A stretch of 64,000 nt of DNA, taken from Pseudochelatococcus lubricantis (GTDB lineage: Bacteria; Pseudomonadota; Alphaproteobacteria; Rhizobiales; Beijerinckiaceae). The notes beneath the pieces were generated by a model that did no database searches, was not told the DNA's origin, and saw only the letters and a list, made by a program, of their open reading frames with translations. Each line of letters opens with the position of its first letter. The stretch's first letter is position 1. Of this stretch, positions 7,707 through 16,150 are shown piece after piece. Made by a program: the position numbers and the translations under genes. The DNA lies in the NCBI RefSeq assembly GCF_042432495.1, contig NZ_JBHLXC010000015.1, forward strand, positions 1 through 64,000. Reading direction: 5' to 3'.

Positions 7707-8426
7707 TCAGTGCAGGCCGCCGACGCCCAGGAAATGCTCCACCGTCTTCCTGTCGCCGGCGAGCGCGGCGCTGGCGCCGGACCACGCGATGCGGCCGCGC
7801 TCCAGAATGATGACGTCGTCGGCGAAGTCGAGCGCGCTCTGGATACGCTGTTCGACGAGCAGGATCGTCATGCCGCCCTGCTGCGCCAGCGCGGAGAACA
7901 CCGCCGTCAGCTCCTCGCAGATCACCGGCGCCAGCCCTTCCAGCGGCTCGTCCAGCAGCAGCACGGTCGGCTGTCCGAGGATGGTGCGCGCGGTCGAGAG
8001 CATCTGCTGCTCACCGCCCGAGAGCTGCGAGCCGAGGTTGCGGCGCCGCTCCTTGAGGCGCGGAAACAGCTTGTAGGCTTCCTCGATCGCATCCTTCGGG
8101 CGCTTCTTCAGGCCGACGGACAGGTTCTCCTCCACCGTGAGCGTCGAGAAGACGTCGCGCGTCTGCGGCACGTAGCCGAGCCCGGCAAGCGCGCGGGCGG
8201 CGGGAGCGAGCGGCGCGATGTCAGTGCCGCCCAGCCTGATCTCGCCGCCGTAGCGCCGCGTATGCCCGGCAATGGTGGCGAACAGGCTTGTCTTGCCCAC
8301 GCCGTTGCGGCCCAGCACCGCGAGCCGGGAACCGGGCGCGACGCTGAACGAGACGTCCTCTATCACCCGCGTCGGGCCGTAGCCGGCGCTGAGGTTGCGG
8401 ACGTCGAGCGAGACAGCGGTCGTCAT
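7707..8426 (-). CDS. Branched-chain-type ABC importer ATPase, LivF-like
   Basis: The 239-residue ATPase has Walker A GRNGVGKTS, the signature LSGGEQQM, and Walker B LLLDEPLEGLAP, which is typical of LivF. It is the last of five genes of a HAAT-family importer; its start overlaps the LivG-like stop by four bases. Because the importer sits between hydroxycinnamate and protocatechuate genes, an aromatic acid is a more likely substrate than an amino acid, as in the CouPSTU system of Rhodopseudomonas. That is inference from context. Confidence 0.88.
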   Translation of the reverse strand: MTTAVSLDVRNLSAGYGPTRVIEDVSFSVAPGSRLAVLGRNGVGKTSLFATIAGHTRRYGGEIRLGGTDIAPLAPAARALAGLGYVPQTRDVFSTLTVEENLSVGLKKRPKDAIEEAYKLFPRLKERRRNLGSQLSGGEQQMLSTARTILGQPTVLLLDEPLEGLAPVICEELTAVFSALAQQGGMTILLVEQRIQSALDFADDVIILERGRIAWSGASAALAGDRKTVEHFLGVGGLH

Positions 8427-9172
8427 TGCGCGTAACTCCCGAGATAGGCCTCGCGCACGCGCGCGTCCTTCACGACGTCGTCAGGCAGACCGTCGAAGAT
8501 CACCTTTCCGGCCGCGAGCACGATGACGCGGCGGGCGAAGCGGAAGACCAGCTCCATGTCGTGCTCGATCATCAGCACGGCGAGATCGGGCGGCAGCATC
8601 TCCAGCGCCCGCTCGATGCGCCCCGTGTCGCTCTGCGGCACGCCCGCCGCCGGTTCGTCGAGCAAAAGCACTCGCGGCCGCAGGGCAAGTGCGAGAGCGA
8701 TTTCCAGAAGGCGCTGCTGGCCATAGGCGATCTCGCTCACCTTGCGGGTCGCCAGCCCGTCGAGGCCGAGCGTGCCGAGGATGTCGCGCACCTCCTCCAT
8801 GACGCGCGGCATGCGCCTGAAATCGCCGAACAGGCGGCCGGTCCTGCCCTCGCGCTGCAGGACAGCGAGTGCCACGTGCTCCTCCGGCGTCATCTCCTGA
8901 AAAAGGCGCGTGACCTGAAACGAGCGCACCAGCCCCAGCCGCACACGTTGCATGGCGTTGAGGCGCGTGATGTCCGCACCCGCGAGCGTCACGGTGCCGG
9001 AGGTGGGCGCGAGATTGCCCGTGACAAGGTTGACGAACGTCGTCTTGCCCGCGCCATTGGGGCCGATCAGCGCCAAGCGGTCGCTCGTCGCCATCGACAG
9101 AGAGACGTCGTCGGTGACGGTGAGGCCGCCGAAGTTCTTGCGCAGCCGGGTGACTTCGAAGACGGTGCTCAT
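8423..9172 (-). CDS. Branched-chain-type ABC importer ATPase, LivG-like
   Basis: This 249-residue ATPase carries Walker A GPNGAGKTT and the LivG-style signature YGQQRLLEIA in place of LSGGQ, followed by LLLDEPAAGV. The family has a LivG-type C-terminal extension, seen here as FDGLPDDVVKDARVREAYLG. Start ATG 9172 overlaps the permease stop by four bases, so the genes are translationally coupled. It partners the LivF-like ATPase to energise import. Confidence 0.88.
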   Translation of the reverse strand: MSTVFEVTRLRKNFGGLTVTDDVSLSMATSDRLALIGPNGAGKTTFVNLVTGNLAPTSGTVTLAGADITRLNAMQRVRLGLVRSFQVTRLFQEMTPEEHVALAVLQREGRTGRLFGDFRRMPRVMEEVRDILGTLGLDGLATRKVSEIAYGQQRLLEIALALALRPRVLLLDEPAAGVPQSDTGRIERALEMLPPDLAVLMIEHDMELVFRFARRVIVLAAGKVIFDGLPDDVVKDARVREAYLGSYAQ

Positions 9173-10158
9173 CGCCGGCCGCTCCCGCGCGTCAGCAAGG
9201 CCGCGGCCGAGCCGTAGAGGCCGCGCGGCGCGAACAGCACCACCGCGATGAGCAGCACGCCGACCATGGTGAGCCAGTGGAACGGGTTGGCGGCCGAGAC
9301 CACGTCCTCGAACCACATGAAGGCCACGGTGCCGATCAGCGCCCCGTAGAGCGAACCCACACCGCCCAGCACCAGCATGACGAGCGCCTCCGCCGACAGC
9401 GTGAAGGACAGGCTGTCGAGGCCGACCACCTGTGTCGAGATGGCGTTGAGCGCGCCGCCGACACCCGCGACCGCGCCGGAGATCACGAACATGCGCAGTT
9501 GTGCGCCGTGCACCGACGCGCCCATGGCGTGGACACGGACCTTGTCCTCCCGGATGCCGCGGCACAGCATGCCGAAGGGGGAATGGACGACGAAGCGCAG
9601 CAGGACGAAGACGATCACGAGGAGGACGACGGCATAGACATAGACCGTGCGGCCCCACAGGTCGAACTCGAAGAGGCCGAGCAGCGGGTCGGGGGAAATG
9701 CCGCTGAGGCCGTCGCTGCCGCCCGTCCATCCGGACGCCTTGTTCGCCGCCTCGTGGAAGAGATGCACGACGGCGATGGACAGCACGAGCTGCGCGAGGC
9801 CGTGCGCGCGCAGCAGCACGACGCCGGAAATGAGGCCGGCGACGGCACCCGCCGCAAGCCCGATCCCCGTCATCGCCAGCGGGCTCACGACGCCGAAATG
9901 CGCGGCGGCGATGCCGGCGCCGTAGGCGCCCGCACCGAACAGGGCGGCATGGCCGAGTGTCGCGATGCCGCAGTAGCCCGTCACCAGATCGAGCGACAAC
10001 ACCAGCAGCGCGACGGCGACGATGCGCGTCAGCAGCGCCAGATTATCGGGGAACAGGAAGTAGCCGGCAACACCGCAGCCGACGATGGCTGCGAGGCCGA
10101 CGAGCCCGGAAAGCGTCCGGTTGAAGGATTGCCCGGCGGGCTGCGAAATCGCGGTCAT
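9169..10158 (-). CDS. Branched-chain-type ABC importer permease, LivM-like
   Basis: The 329-residue membrane protein has the hydrophobic pattern and motifs of LivM: VTGYCGIATLGHAALFGAGA near helix 3 and a later segment GVGGALNAISTQ with VLGGVGSLYGALIG. ATG 10158 lies in a four-base overlap with the LivH-like stop. Upstream in-frame sequence would be antisense-like within the LivH gene and is discounted. It pairs with the LivH-like protein to form the channel. Confidence 0.88.
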   Translation of the reverse strand: MTAISQPAGQSFNRTLSGLVGLAAIVGCGVAGYFLFPDNLALLTRIVAVALLVLSLDLVTGYCGIATLGHAALFGAGAYGAGIAAAHFGVVSPLAMTGIGLAAGAVAGLISGVVLLRAHGLAQLVLSIAVVHLFHEAANKASGWTGGSDGLSGISPDPLLGLFEFDLWGRTVYVYAVVLLVIVFVLLRFVVHSPFGMLCRGIREDKVRVHAMGASVHGAQLRMFVISGAVAGVGGALNAISTQVVGLDSLSFTLSAEALVMLVLGGVGSLYGALIGTVAFMWFEDVVSAANPFHWLTMVGVLLIAVVLFAPRGLYGSAAALLTRGSGRR

Positions 10159-11021
10159 TGTTTCTTCAACCTTCCCGCAAGGCCGCGGGGAAACAGGGTC
10201 ACGATGATGATGACGGCGAGATAGAAGAAGAACTCGCCGTATTCGGGCGCGAGGTAGCGCCCGATGGTATCGATCGCGCCGAGCAGCAGGCAGGCGAGCA
10301 GCGCGCCGGGAATGGAGCCGGGACCGCCGACCGACACCACGACCAGAAATGTCACCATATAGCGCAGCGCGTAATAGGGTTCGAGCGGCAGCAGCTCCGA
10401 CCCCACCACCCCGCCGAAGGCGGCGAGCGCGACGGCAAGGGCGAAGCTCGCCGCATAGACGATCTGCGTGCGCACGCCGAGCGAAGCCGCCATGTTGGCA
10501 TTGTCCACAGTGGCGCGCAGGCGGACGCCGAAGGCCGTGCGCTCGATCAGGTACCACAGCCCGCCCGCGACGATGAGGCCGCATAGGATGGCGAACAGGC
10601 GATACTTCGCCACCGAGCGGAAGCCGAGATCGACGGAGCCGCGCAGCGCCTCCGGCAGCGGCACCGTCTTCAGCGTCGGCCCGAAAATGTAGTTGACCAG
10701 CCCGATGACGCAGAAGGTGATGCCGATGGTCATCAGCACCTGCGTCAACTCGGATGCGCCGTAGATGCGGCGGTAGAGCAGCCGTTCCAGCGGCAGGGCG
10801 ATAATGGCGGTCGCCACCATTGCCGCCACGATGGCGATGCCATAGCCAAAGCCCGCATGCGCGACATAGGAGGCGCAATAGCCGCCCACCATGGCGAAGG
10901 CGCCGTGCGCGAGGTTGATGACGCGCATCAGCCCCATCGTCACGGACAAGCCGATGGAAATGACGAACAGCACCATGCCGTAGGCAAGGGCGTCGACGGC
11001 GATACTCAGCACGGTCTGCAT
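10155..11021 (-). CDS. Branched-chain-type ABC importer permease, LivH-like
   Basis: The product has 288 residues. GLMRVINLAHGAFAMVGGY is the LivH signature in the second membrane segment, and VVSVGGPGSIPGALLACLLL is the conserved loop near the C-terminus. It follows the binding-protein gene after 41 bases and overlaps the LivM-like start by four bases. Confidence 0.88.
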   Translation of the reverse strand: MQTVLSIAVDALAYGMVLFVISIGLSVTMGLMRVINLAHGAFAMVGGYCASYVAHAGFGYGIAIVAAMVATAIIALPLERLLYRRIYGASELTQVLMTIGITFCVIGLVNYIFGPTLKTVPLPEALRGSVDLGFRSVAKYRLFAILCGLIVAGGLWYLIERTAFGVRLRATVDNANMAASLGVRTQIVYAASFALAVALAAFGGVVGSELLPLEPYYALRYMVTFLVVVSVGGPGSIPGALLACLLLGAIDTIGRYLAPEYGEFFFYLAVIIIVTLFPRGLAGRLKKQ

Positions 11022-11062
11022 CAGTCAGGTCCAGTCATGAGGGAGCGCCGCGCGCCCCTTCC

Positions 11063-12235
11063 TCATTGCGCCGCGAGGCCGGGATCGCCCTGCTTCTCGA
11101 ACGTCCGGATCTCCTTGTTGTAGTAGCTGCCGTCCTCGGCCCGGGCCACCTCGCGCAGGTAGATGTTCTGCGTGATGTGGCGGCTTTCGGGATCGATGGA
11201 GACGGGTCCGCGCGGGCTTTCCCAGGAGAGGCCCTTCACGGCTTCGACAGCCTTTTCCGCATCCTGCCGGCCGCCCGTGGCCTCGATCATCCTGTAGATG
11301 ACGTGCATGCCGTCATAGGCGCCGACGGAGGGGAAGGAAAGCTCGGCCGGGTTGCCGATGGCCTTCCTCGCGTTTTCCACGAACCGGCGGTTCTCGTCGG
11401 AGTCGTGCGACAGCGCGTAGTGGAACGTGGTGAGCGCGCCTGCCGCCGCCTCTCCCAGCGCCGGCAGGTCGGATTCCTGCGTCAGGTCGCCCGGCGCGAA
11501 GAGCCGCACGCCGGCCTTGCCGAGGCCGTTGTCCGCGTAAGCCTTCATGAAGCCAAGCGTGGTGGGGCCGGAAGGCAGGAAGGCGAACACGCCCTGGGCG
11601 CCGGAATCCTTCACGCGCTGCATGATCGGGCTGAAATCGTTGGTGCTGAGCGGCATGCGGATGGCCTGCACCACCTCACCGCCCGCCTTGGTGAACGCAG
11701 CCTTGAAGGCATTTTCCGCGTCGACACCCGGGCCGTAGTCGCTCACCACGGTGATGACCTTCTTCACCCCGAGATCGAGGGCGACCTGCGCGATCGGCGT
11801 CGAGGTCTGCCACGTCGTGAAGGACACACGCACGACATAGGGGCTCTTGGCGACGATGGAAGAAGTGGCCGCGTTCATCACCACCATGGGCACATTGGCC
11901 TGCTTCAGCAGTGGCGTCACAGCCATGGCGTCCGGCGTGAAATAGAAGCCCGCCAGATACTGCACCTTTTCCTTGACGACGAGTTCCTGCGCCAGCGCCT
12001 TGGATTGGGCCGGATCGGCCTGCGGCACGTCGCGGTAAACGATCTCGACCGTGTTGTCGCCGATCTTGTTGCCATGCTCCGCGATATAGGCGTCTATGCC
12101 GGCCTTGAAGTTCTTGCCCTGAATGGCGAAGGGGCCGGAGAACGGACCGATCACCCCGACCTTGACGACGTCGGCCTCGGCAGCGGTGGCGCCGAACGCG
12201 ATTGCAGCCGCCGCAGCGATTGCGAACTTCCTCAT
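11063..12235 (-). CDS. ABC importer periplasmic substrate-binding protein (LivK/CouP-like)
   Basis: The 390-residue product starts with a Sec signal peptide (MRKFAIAAAAAIAFGATAAEA, likely cut near ADVVKVG) followed by the type I periplasmic-binding fold: VKVGVIGPFSGPFAIQG, then a second lobe with KVITVVSDYGPGVDAENAF. ATG 12235 is chosen because GGGAGGAAAA precedes it and the signal peptide begins there. It is the first gene of the importer unit. The ligand is probably an aromatic acid by context, since the protein lies between the hca-like and pca genes; sequence alone does not show it. Confidence 0.85.
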   Translation of the reverse strand: MRKFAIAAAAAIAFGATAAEADVVKVGVIGPFSGPFAIQGKNFKAGIDAYIAEHGNKIGDNTVEIVYRDVPQADPAQSKALAQELVVKEKVQYLAGFYFTPDAMAVTPLLKQANVPMVVMNAATSSIVAKSPYVVRVSFTTWQTSTPIAQVALDLGVKKVITVVSDYGPGVDAENAFKAAFTKAGGEVVQAIRMPLSTNDFSPIMQRVKDSGAQGVFAFLPSGPTTLGFMKAYADNGLGKAGVRLFAPGDLTQESDLPALGEAAAGALTTFHYALSHDSDENRRFVENARKAIGNPAELSFPSVGAYDGMHVIYRMIEATGGRQDAEKAVEAVKGLSWESPRGPVSIDPESRHITQNIYLREVARAEDGSYYNKEIRTFEKQGDPGLAAQ

Positions 12236-12386
12236 GTTTTCCTCCCGAAGCGAAACCCGGTTCCGGACGCAGCCGGACGGCCCTTGCCGCCCGACGGCAC
12301 CCCGCCGCGTCTTCTGTTCTGTACCACCTTGCCAGTCCGCTCCGTAATGTAAAATGAATTGATCGTGCGGACCGATAATCAACCGG

Positions 12387-13439
12387 TTATGGAGCGGCCG
12401 CCTCTCCCAGCCGCCGGATCGCGCCTGCGAGGTCCTGCGCCCTGTTCAGCGACGCTGCCGCCGCCATCGCCATCTGCGGCAGGATCATCCATTCGAGCGT
12501 CCAGGCGGCACCGGATCGCTCCTGCTCGTGCACCATCGCATGCTGCAGGGCCGACGCCTGAACCGCGTTGAAACGGGCAAGGGACACCAGCACCTCCGCG
12601 CCGACGGGGTTCTGCTTGTGCGGCATGGCCGAGGAGCCGCCGCCGCCGGCGAGCGCGATCTCGCCGCCCGCCTGCGCCATGAGCGCGACATCCTGCCCGA
12701 ATTTGCCCAAGCTGCCCGAGACGAGCGCGAAGACATGGCCGTACTCGGCCACGTAGTCGCGCTGGCTCTGCCACTGCGGCGCGTCGTCGAGGCCGAGCGC
12801 CGCCGCCAGCGCGGCGCGCAGCGGCGGCCCCTGCTCCGCGAACCTGTCGAGCGTGCCCGCGGCACCGCCGAATTGCACGGGAAAGCTCAGGCTGGCCAAC
12901 CGCCCGCGATGGCGCGTCAGCGGTTCGCGCCACGCCCGGATGCGGTCCGACACGCTGATGGGGATGGCGGCCTGCATCCGCGTGTAGCCCGTGAGGGGCC
13001 GGGCGCCAAAGGCGCGGTCGAGCCCATCGTAGGCAGCGATCAGCCCCGCGAGGCGCGTGTCGAGCAGCCGGCAGAACTCTTTCAGCCGGAGCACGAGGCT
13101 GGTGTCGATGACATCCTGGCTCGTCGCGCCGAGATGCACCTCCCGCGCATGTTCGTTGCCGACGGCCTCCCGCAACTGGCGCACCAGCTCCGGGATGACG
13201 ACGCCGTCGCGGGCCGTGCCCGCCGCCAGTGCCGCGATGTCGGGCGCGAACGTCTCCGCAACGGTCGCGATGTGGCTTGCCGCCACGGCGGGAATGAGGC
13301 CGAGCTTTGCCTGCGCGACGGCAAGCGCCGCCTCGAAACGCAGCATGGCGCGAATGTCGGCGGAAGCTTCGAAAAGCGTTGCGGCTTCCCTGTCACCGAA
13401 CAGGCCCGACAGGAAGGGATGGTCAAAAATGCCCGGCAT
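12387..13439 (-). CDS. pcaB: 3-carboxy-cis,cis-muconate cycloisomerase
   Basis: This 350-residue protein belongs to the fumarase/argininosuccinate lyase superfamily, whose signature SSAMPHKQNPVGAE is present. LGATSQDVIDT is the second conserved region. It converts beta-carboxy-cis,cis-muconate to gamma-carboxymuconolactone in the protocatechuate branch of the beta-ketoadipate pathway. ATG 13439 lies four bases after the pcaG stop; a longer in-frame start would overlap pcaG by about 60 bases. It is the last gene of pcaDCHGB and is at the short end of the family length range. Confidence 0.92.
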   Translation of the reverse strand: MPGIFDHPFLSGLFGDREAATLFEASADIRAMLRFEAALAVAQAKLGLIPAVAASHIATVAETFAPDIAALAAGTARDGVVIPELVRQLREAVGNEHAREVHLGATSQDVIDTSLVLRLKEFCRLLDTRLAGLIAAYDGLDRAFGARPLTGYTRMQAAIPISVSDRIRAWREPLTRHRGRLASLSFPVQFGGAAGTLDRFAEQGPPLRAALAAALGLDDAPQWQSQRDYVAEYGHVFALVSGSLGKFGQDVALMAQAGGEIALAGGGGSSAMPHKQNPVGAEVLVSLARFNAVQASALQHAMVHEQERSGAAWTLEWMILPQMAMAAAASLNRAQDLAGAIRRLGEAAAP

Positions 13440-13443
13440 CGGC

Positions 13444-14061
13444 TCACATATCGAAAAAGACGGTTTCTCTTTCACCCTGCAGGTGAATGTCGAACTGATA
13501 GGCATCGCCGTCGCGCTGGCCGATCAGGGTGGGGATGCGCACCTTGTGTTCGATGCGCGCCAGCACCGGGTCCTCCGCGTTGGCGTCGGCCTCGTCGGAG
13601 AAATACATGCGCGTGTGCAGGCCGATGTTGATGCCGCGCGCGACGATCCACAAGGTCACGTGCGGCGCCATCAGGCGACCGTCCTGGAACGGCACCCGGC
13701 CCGGCTTGACGGTCTCGAAGACGAACTCGCCCGTCTCGAAATGCGCGGGCGAGCGTCCCCAACCGGAAAAATTCTCGTCCGCCTTGCCGCGCGTCTCCAG
13801 CGGGCTGTTGTAGAGGCCGGCGGCGTCGGCCTGCCATATCTCGACGAGCGCGTCCTTCAGCGGCGTGCCGCTGCCATCGATGACGCGGCCACGGATGACG
13901 ATGCGCTCGCCGCGCGTCTTCTCGTTGACCAGCGCGCCCACGCCCAGGTCTTCCGCGTAGATGCCATGGATGCCGACGAAGTTCGGCGTGAGGCCGATGT
14001 GGACATAGGGACCCGCCGTCTGCGACGGGCTTTCCTTCAGATAACCGAGCGGCTGGACCAT
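13444..14061 (-). CDS. pcaG: protocatechuate 3,4-dioxygenase alpha subunit
   Basis: The 205-residue product matches PcaG: the N-terminal QTAGPYVHIGL segment, the intradiol dioxygenase core DALVEIWQADAAGLY, and APHVTLWIVARGINIGLHTR. The alpha subunit lacks the full iron-binding set of PcaH but shapes the active site of the (alpha-beta-Fe) protomer. Its ATG directly abuts the pcaH stop codon. Confidence 0.93.
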   Translation of the reverse strand: MVQPLGYLKESPSQTAGPYVHIGLTPNFVGIHGIYAEDLGVGALVNEKTRGERIVIRGRVIDGSGTPLKDALVEIWQADAAGLYNSPLETRGKADENFSGWGRSPAHFETGEFVFETVKPGRVPFQDGRLMAPHVTLWIVARGINIGLHTRMYFSDEADANAEDPVLARIEHKVRIPTLIGQRDGDAYQFDIHLQGERETVFFDM

Positions 14062-14802
14062 TCAATTTCCCTCCCGACGATTCTCGAACATGGTGGAGCG
14101 GCGGCCGCGCAGCACGATGTCGAACTTGTAGGCGCGCATGTCCATCGGCAAGGTGGCGTTCATGTCCAGCGGCGCGACGAGGCGCTCTATGGCCGCCTTG
14201 TCCGGGATGGTCTGCACGATCGGGCAGCGCCAGATCAGCGGATCGCCCTCGAAATACATCTGCGTGATGAGGCGCTGGGCGAAGGACTTGCCAAAAATCG
14301 AGAAATGGATGTGCGCCGGCCGCCAGTCGTTGACGCCGTTCGGCCACGGATAGGGGCCGGGCTGGACGGTCTTGAACCAGTAATAGCCGTCGTCGTCGGT
14401 GATCGCGCGGCCGACGCCGCCGAAATTCGGGTCGATCGCGGCGAGATAGGTATCCTTCTTGTGGCGGTAGCGGCCGCCGGCGTTCGCCTGCCAGAACTCG
14501 ACGAGCACGCCCGGCAACGGGCGGTTGCTCTCGTCGAGCACCCGCCCGTGCACCAGGATGCGCGGGCCGATGGCCGACTCGCCGGGCTTGGCGTAGTTGT
14601 GGATCAAGTCGTTGTCGAGTTCATGCAGCATGTTGTGGCCGAAGACAGGCCCGGTGATCTCGCTCCGCGTTCCCTCAAGCGAGAGCAGCGCGCGCGTGGG
14701 CGCGCGCAGGACCGACGTCTTGTACCACGGCGTATAGGCCGGCGGCTGCATGGCACGATCGCGGACGAACAACGGGCCCGCTTCCGGTATCGTATTCCTC
14801 AT
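14062..14802 (-). CDS. pcaH: protocatechuate 3,4-dioxygenase beta subunit
   Basis: The 246-residue product is the catalytic intradiol subunit. Candidate non-heme Fe(III) ligands are all present: a Tyr in NAGGRYRHKKD, a Tyr in GPYPWPNG, and the two His of RPAHIHFSIFG. It cleaves protocatechuate between the hydroxyls to beta-carboxy-cis,cis-muconate. It lies between pcaC (three bases upstream) and pcaG (adjacent). Confidence 0.94.
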   Translation of the reverse strand: MRNTIPEAGPLFVRDRAMQPPAYTPWYKTSVLRAPTRALLSLEGTRSEITGPVFGHNMLHELDNDLIHNYAKPGESAIGPRILVHGRVLDESNRPLPGVLVEFWQANAGGRYRHKKDTYLAAIDPNFGGVGRAITDDDGYYWFKTVQPGPYPWPNGVNDWRPAHIHFSIFGKSFAQRLITQMYFEGDPLIWRCPIVQTIPDKAAIERLVAPLDMNATLPMDMRAYKFDIVLRGRRSTMFENRREGN

Positions 14803-14805
14803 GGT

Positions 14806-15237
14806 TCAGGCTCCCTCCCCTGTTCCGGTTGCCTTGATCTCTTCGCAAGTCGTCATTTCTTCATAAGTCTTCTTGGCGATCTTGAAGGCATGGTTGGATG
14901 CCGGCACGCCGGCATAGATGGCCACGTGCAGCAGCGCTTCGCGGATGTCGTCCCGCGTCGCGCCGGTGTTGACCGTGGCGCGGATGTGCATCGCCAGCTC
15001 CTCGTCCTGGCCGAGCGCGGCCAGCAGCGCGATGGTGACGATGGAGCGCTCGCGCCGGGTCAGGTTCGGGCGCGCCCACAGCGTGCCCCATGCGGTCTCG
15101 GTGATCAGTTCCTGAAACGGCGCGTCGAAATCGTTCGCGGCCGAGGATGCCCGATCCACATGCGCATCACCCAGAACGGAGCGTCGCACTTCCATGCCCA
15201 GACTGTAGCGGTCGGATCGCCCGGCGGATTGAGCCAT
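14806..15237 (-). CDS. pcaC: 4-carboxymuconolactone decarboxylase
   Basis: This 143-residue protein belongs to the CMD/AhpD-like fold. The conserved TRRERSIVTIALLAALG and HIRATVNTGATRDDIREAL segments, and HVAIYAGVPASNHAF, are those of PcaC; the AhpD CxxC pair is absent, as expected. It decarboxylates gamma-carboxymuconolactone to beta-ketoadipate enol-lactone. ATG 15237 lies four bases after the pcaD stop and matches the usual length. Confidence 0.92.
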   Translation of the reverse strand: MAQSAGRSDRYSLGMEVRRSVLGDAHVDRASSAANDFDAPFQELITETAWGTLWARPNLTRRERSIVTIALLAALGQDEELAMHIRATVNTGATRDDIREALLHVAIYAGVPASNHAFKIAKKTYEEMTTCEEIKATGTGEGA

Positions 15238-15241
15238 GGGT

Positions 15242-16066
15242 TCAGTCTCCCTGCGGAATGTGAGGCGGAATTTGCTGCAAGAACTGGCGGAGCAGGTCCG
15301 TATAGGCCGCGGGCTGCTCCACGTTGGGAATATGACCGGCACCGGCGATCACCTCGAAACGGGCGCCGTGAACGAGCCCCGCCAGTTCCCGCACCAGATC
15401 GGGCGGCGTCGAGCCGTCCTGATCGCCGACGATGCAGAGCGTCGGCACGGTGATCGCCCGCGCCGCGGCGGTGTAGTCGGCCTCGCGCAGCGCCGCGCAA
15501 GTCGCGATGTAGCCATCGAGCGGCTGGCGCGCGAACATGGCCCGGTAGCCGGCGTAAGCGGCGTTGTCCGGCACGCGGAAGGCGGGCGTGAACCAGCGCG
15601 GCATGGTCGCGTCCAGAATGCTGGCGAGGCCGTCCTTCCCGATGGCCTCCATGCGCGCGTTCCACATCTCCGCCGTGCCGATCTTGTGGGCCGTGTTGGA
15701 CAGCACGAGCCCGGCCACCAGATCGGGCCGCAGGGCATGGACGCCCTGCGCCACGAGCCCGCCGACCGACAGGCCGCACAGGACCGCACGCGCGATCGAC
15801 AGTTTCTCCAGCAGCCCGATCAGATCGCGCGCCAGCCGCTCGATCGTGTAGGGTGTCGCCCCGATACCGGAAAGACCGTGGCCGCGCTTGTCGTAGGTCA
15901 GCACGGCGCGGTCGCTGCCCAGGCGAGTCTTGACCTCGTCCCAGATCCGCAGATCGGTTCCGAGCGAGTTGATGAATACGATCACCGGACCCGCGTCCGA
16001 GGCGCCCGCCCCGGCAGGGCGGAAATCGTAATGGACGGCGATGTCGTCGATCAGAGCGAATTGCAC
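15242..16066 (-). CDS. pcaD: 3-oxoadipate enol-lactonase
   Basis: The alpha/beta hydrolase has nucleophile elbow GLSVGG, acid GDQDGS and His in GAGHIPNVEQ. It hydrolyses beta-ketoadipate enol-lactone to beta-ketoadipate. I place the start at GTG 16066 (274 residues) because a strong AGGAGGA lies seven bases upstream and the protein then begins just before ALIDDIAVHYD, as in homologues. The in-frame ATG at 16102 has no ribosome site and lies within the divergent promoter region. It is the first gene of pcaDCHGB. Confidence 0.9.
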   Translation of the reverse strand: MQFALIDDIAVHYDFRPAGAGASDAGPVIVFINSLGTDLRIWDEVKTRLGSDRAVLTYDKRGHGLSGIGATPYTIERLARDLIGLLEKLSIARAVLCGLSVGGLVAQGVHALRPDLVAGLVLSNTAHKIGTAEMWNARMEAIGKDGLASILDATMPRWFTPAFRVPDNAAYAGYRAMFARQPLDGYIATCAALREADYTAAARAITVPTLCIVGDQDGSTPPDLVRELAGLVHGARFEVIAGAGHIPNVEQPAAYTDLLRQFLQQIPPHIPQGD

Positions 16067-16073
16067 CGGACTT

Positions 16074-16080
16074 TCCTCCT
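16074..16080 (-). promoter_or_regulatory. Ribosome binding site fixing the pcaD GTG start
   Basis: On the minus strand AGGAGGA lies seven bases upstream of GTG 16066-16064. This decides the start of pcaD against an upstream in-frame ATG at 16102. Confidence 0.7.
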
Positions 16081-16150
16081 GCTCCAAAGTTGGCGCTTTC
16101 ATATGGTTAAGTAAAATGATATTTATTCGCCATCATATAATTCATGGGTT
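16081..16150. promoter_or_regulatory. pcaD/pcaQ divergent control region
   Basis: This AT-rich stretch separates the divergent pcaD and pcaQ genes. GGTTAA at 16105-16110 matches one half of the ATAACC-N4-GGTTAA site known for PcaQ in rhizobia. The other half (GCTTTC at the expected place) is poor, so the site is only partial. PcaQ would be expected to activate pcaD here with beta-carboxymuconate as inducer. Confidence 0.4.

Noticed and set aside
13057..15453. A 798-codon open frame on the plus strand across the pca genes
   Set aside because: It runs antisense to pcaB, pcaG, pcaH and pcaC, all with family motifs. Long antisense frames are expected in GC-rich coding DNA.
16105..16110. A full PcaQ box in the pcaD/pcaQ gap
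   Set aside because: Only the GGTTAA half matches; the partner half is poor. It is recorded as a partial site only.
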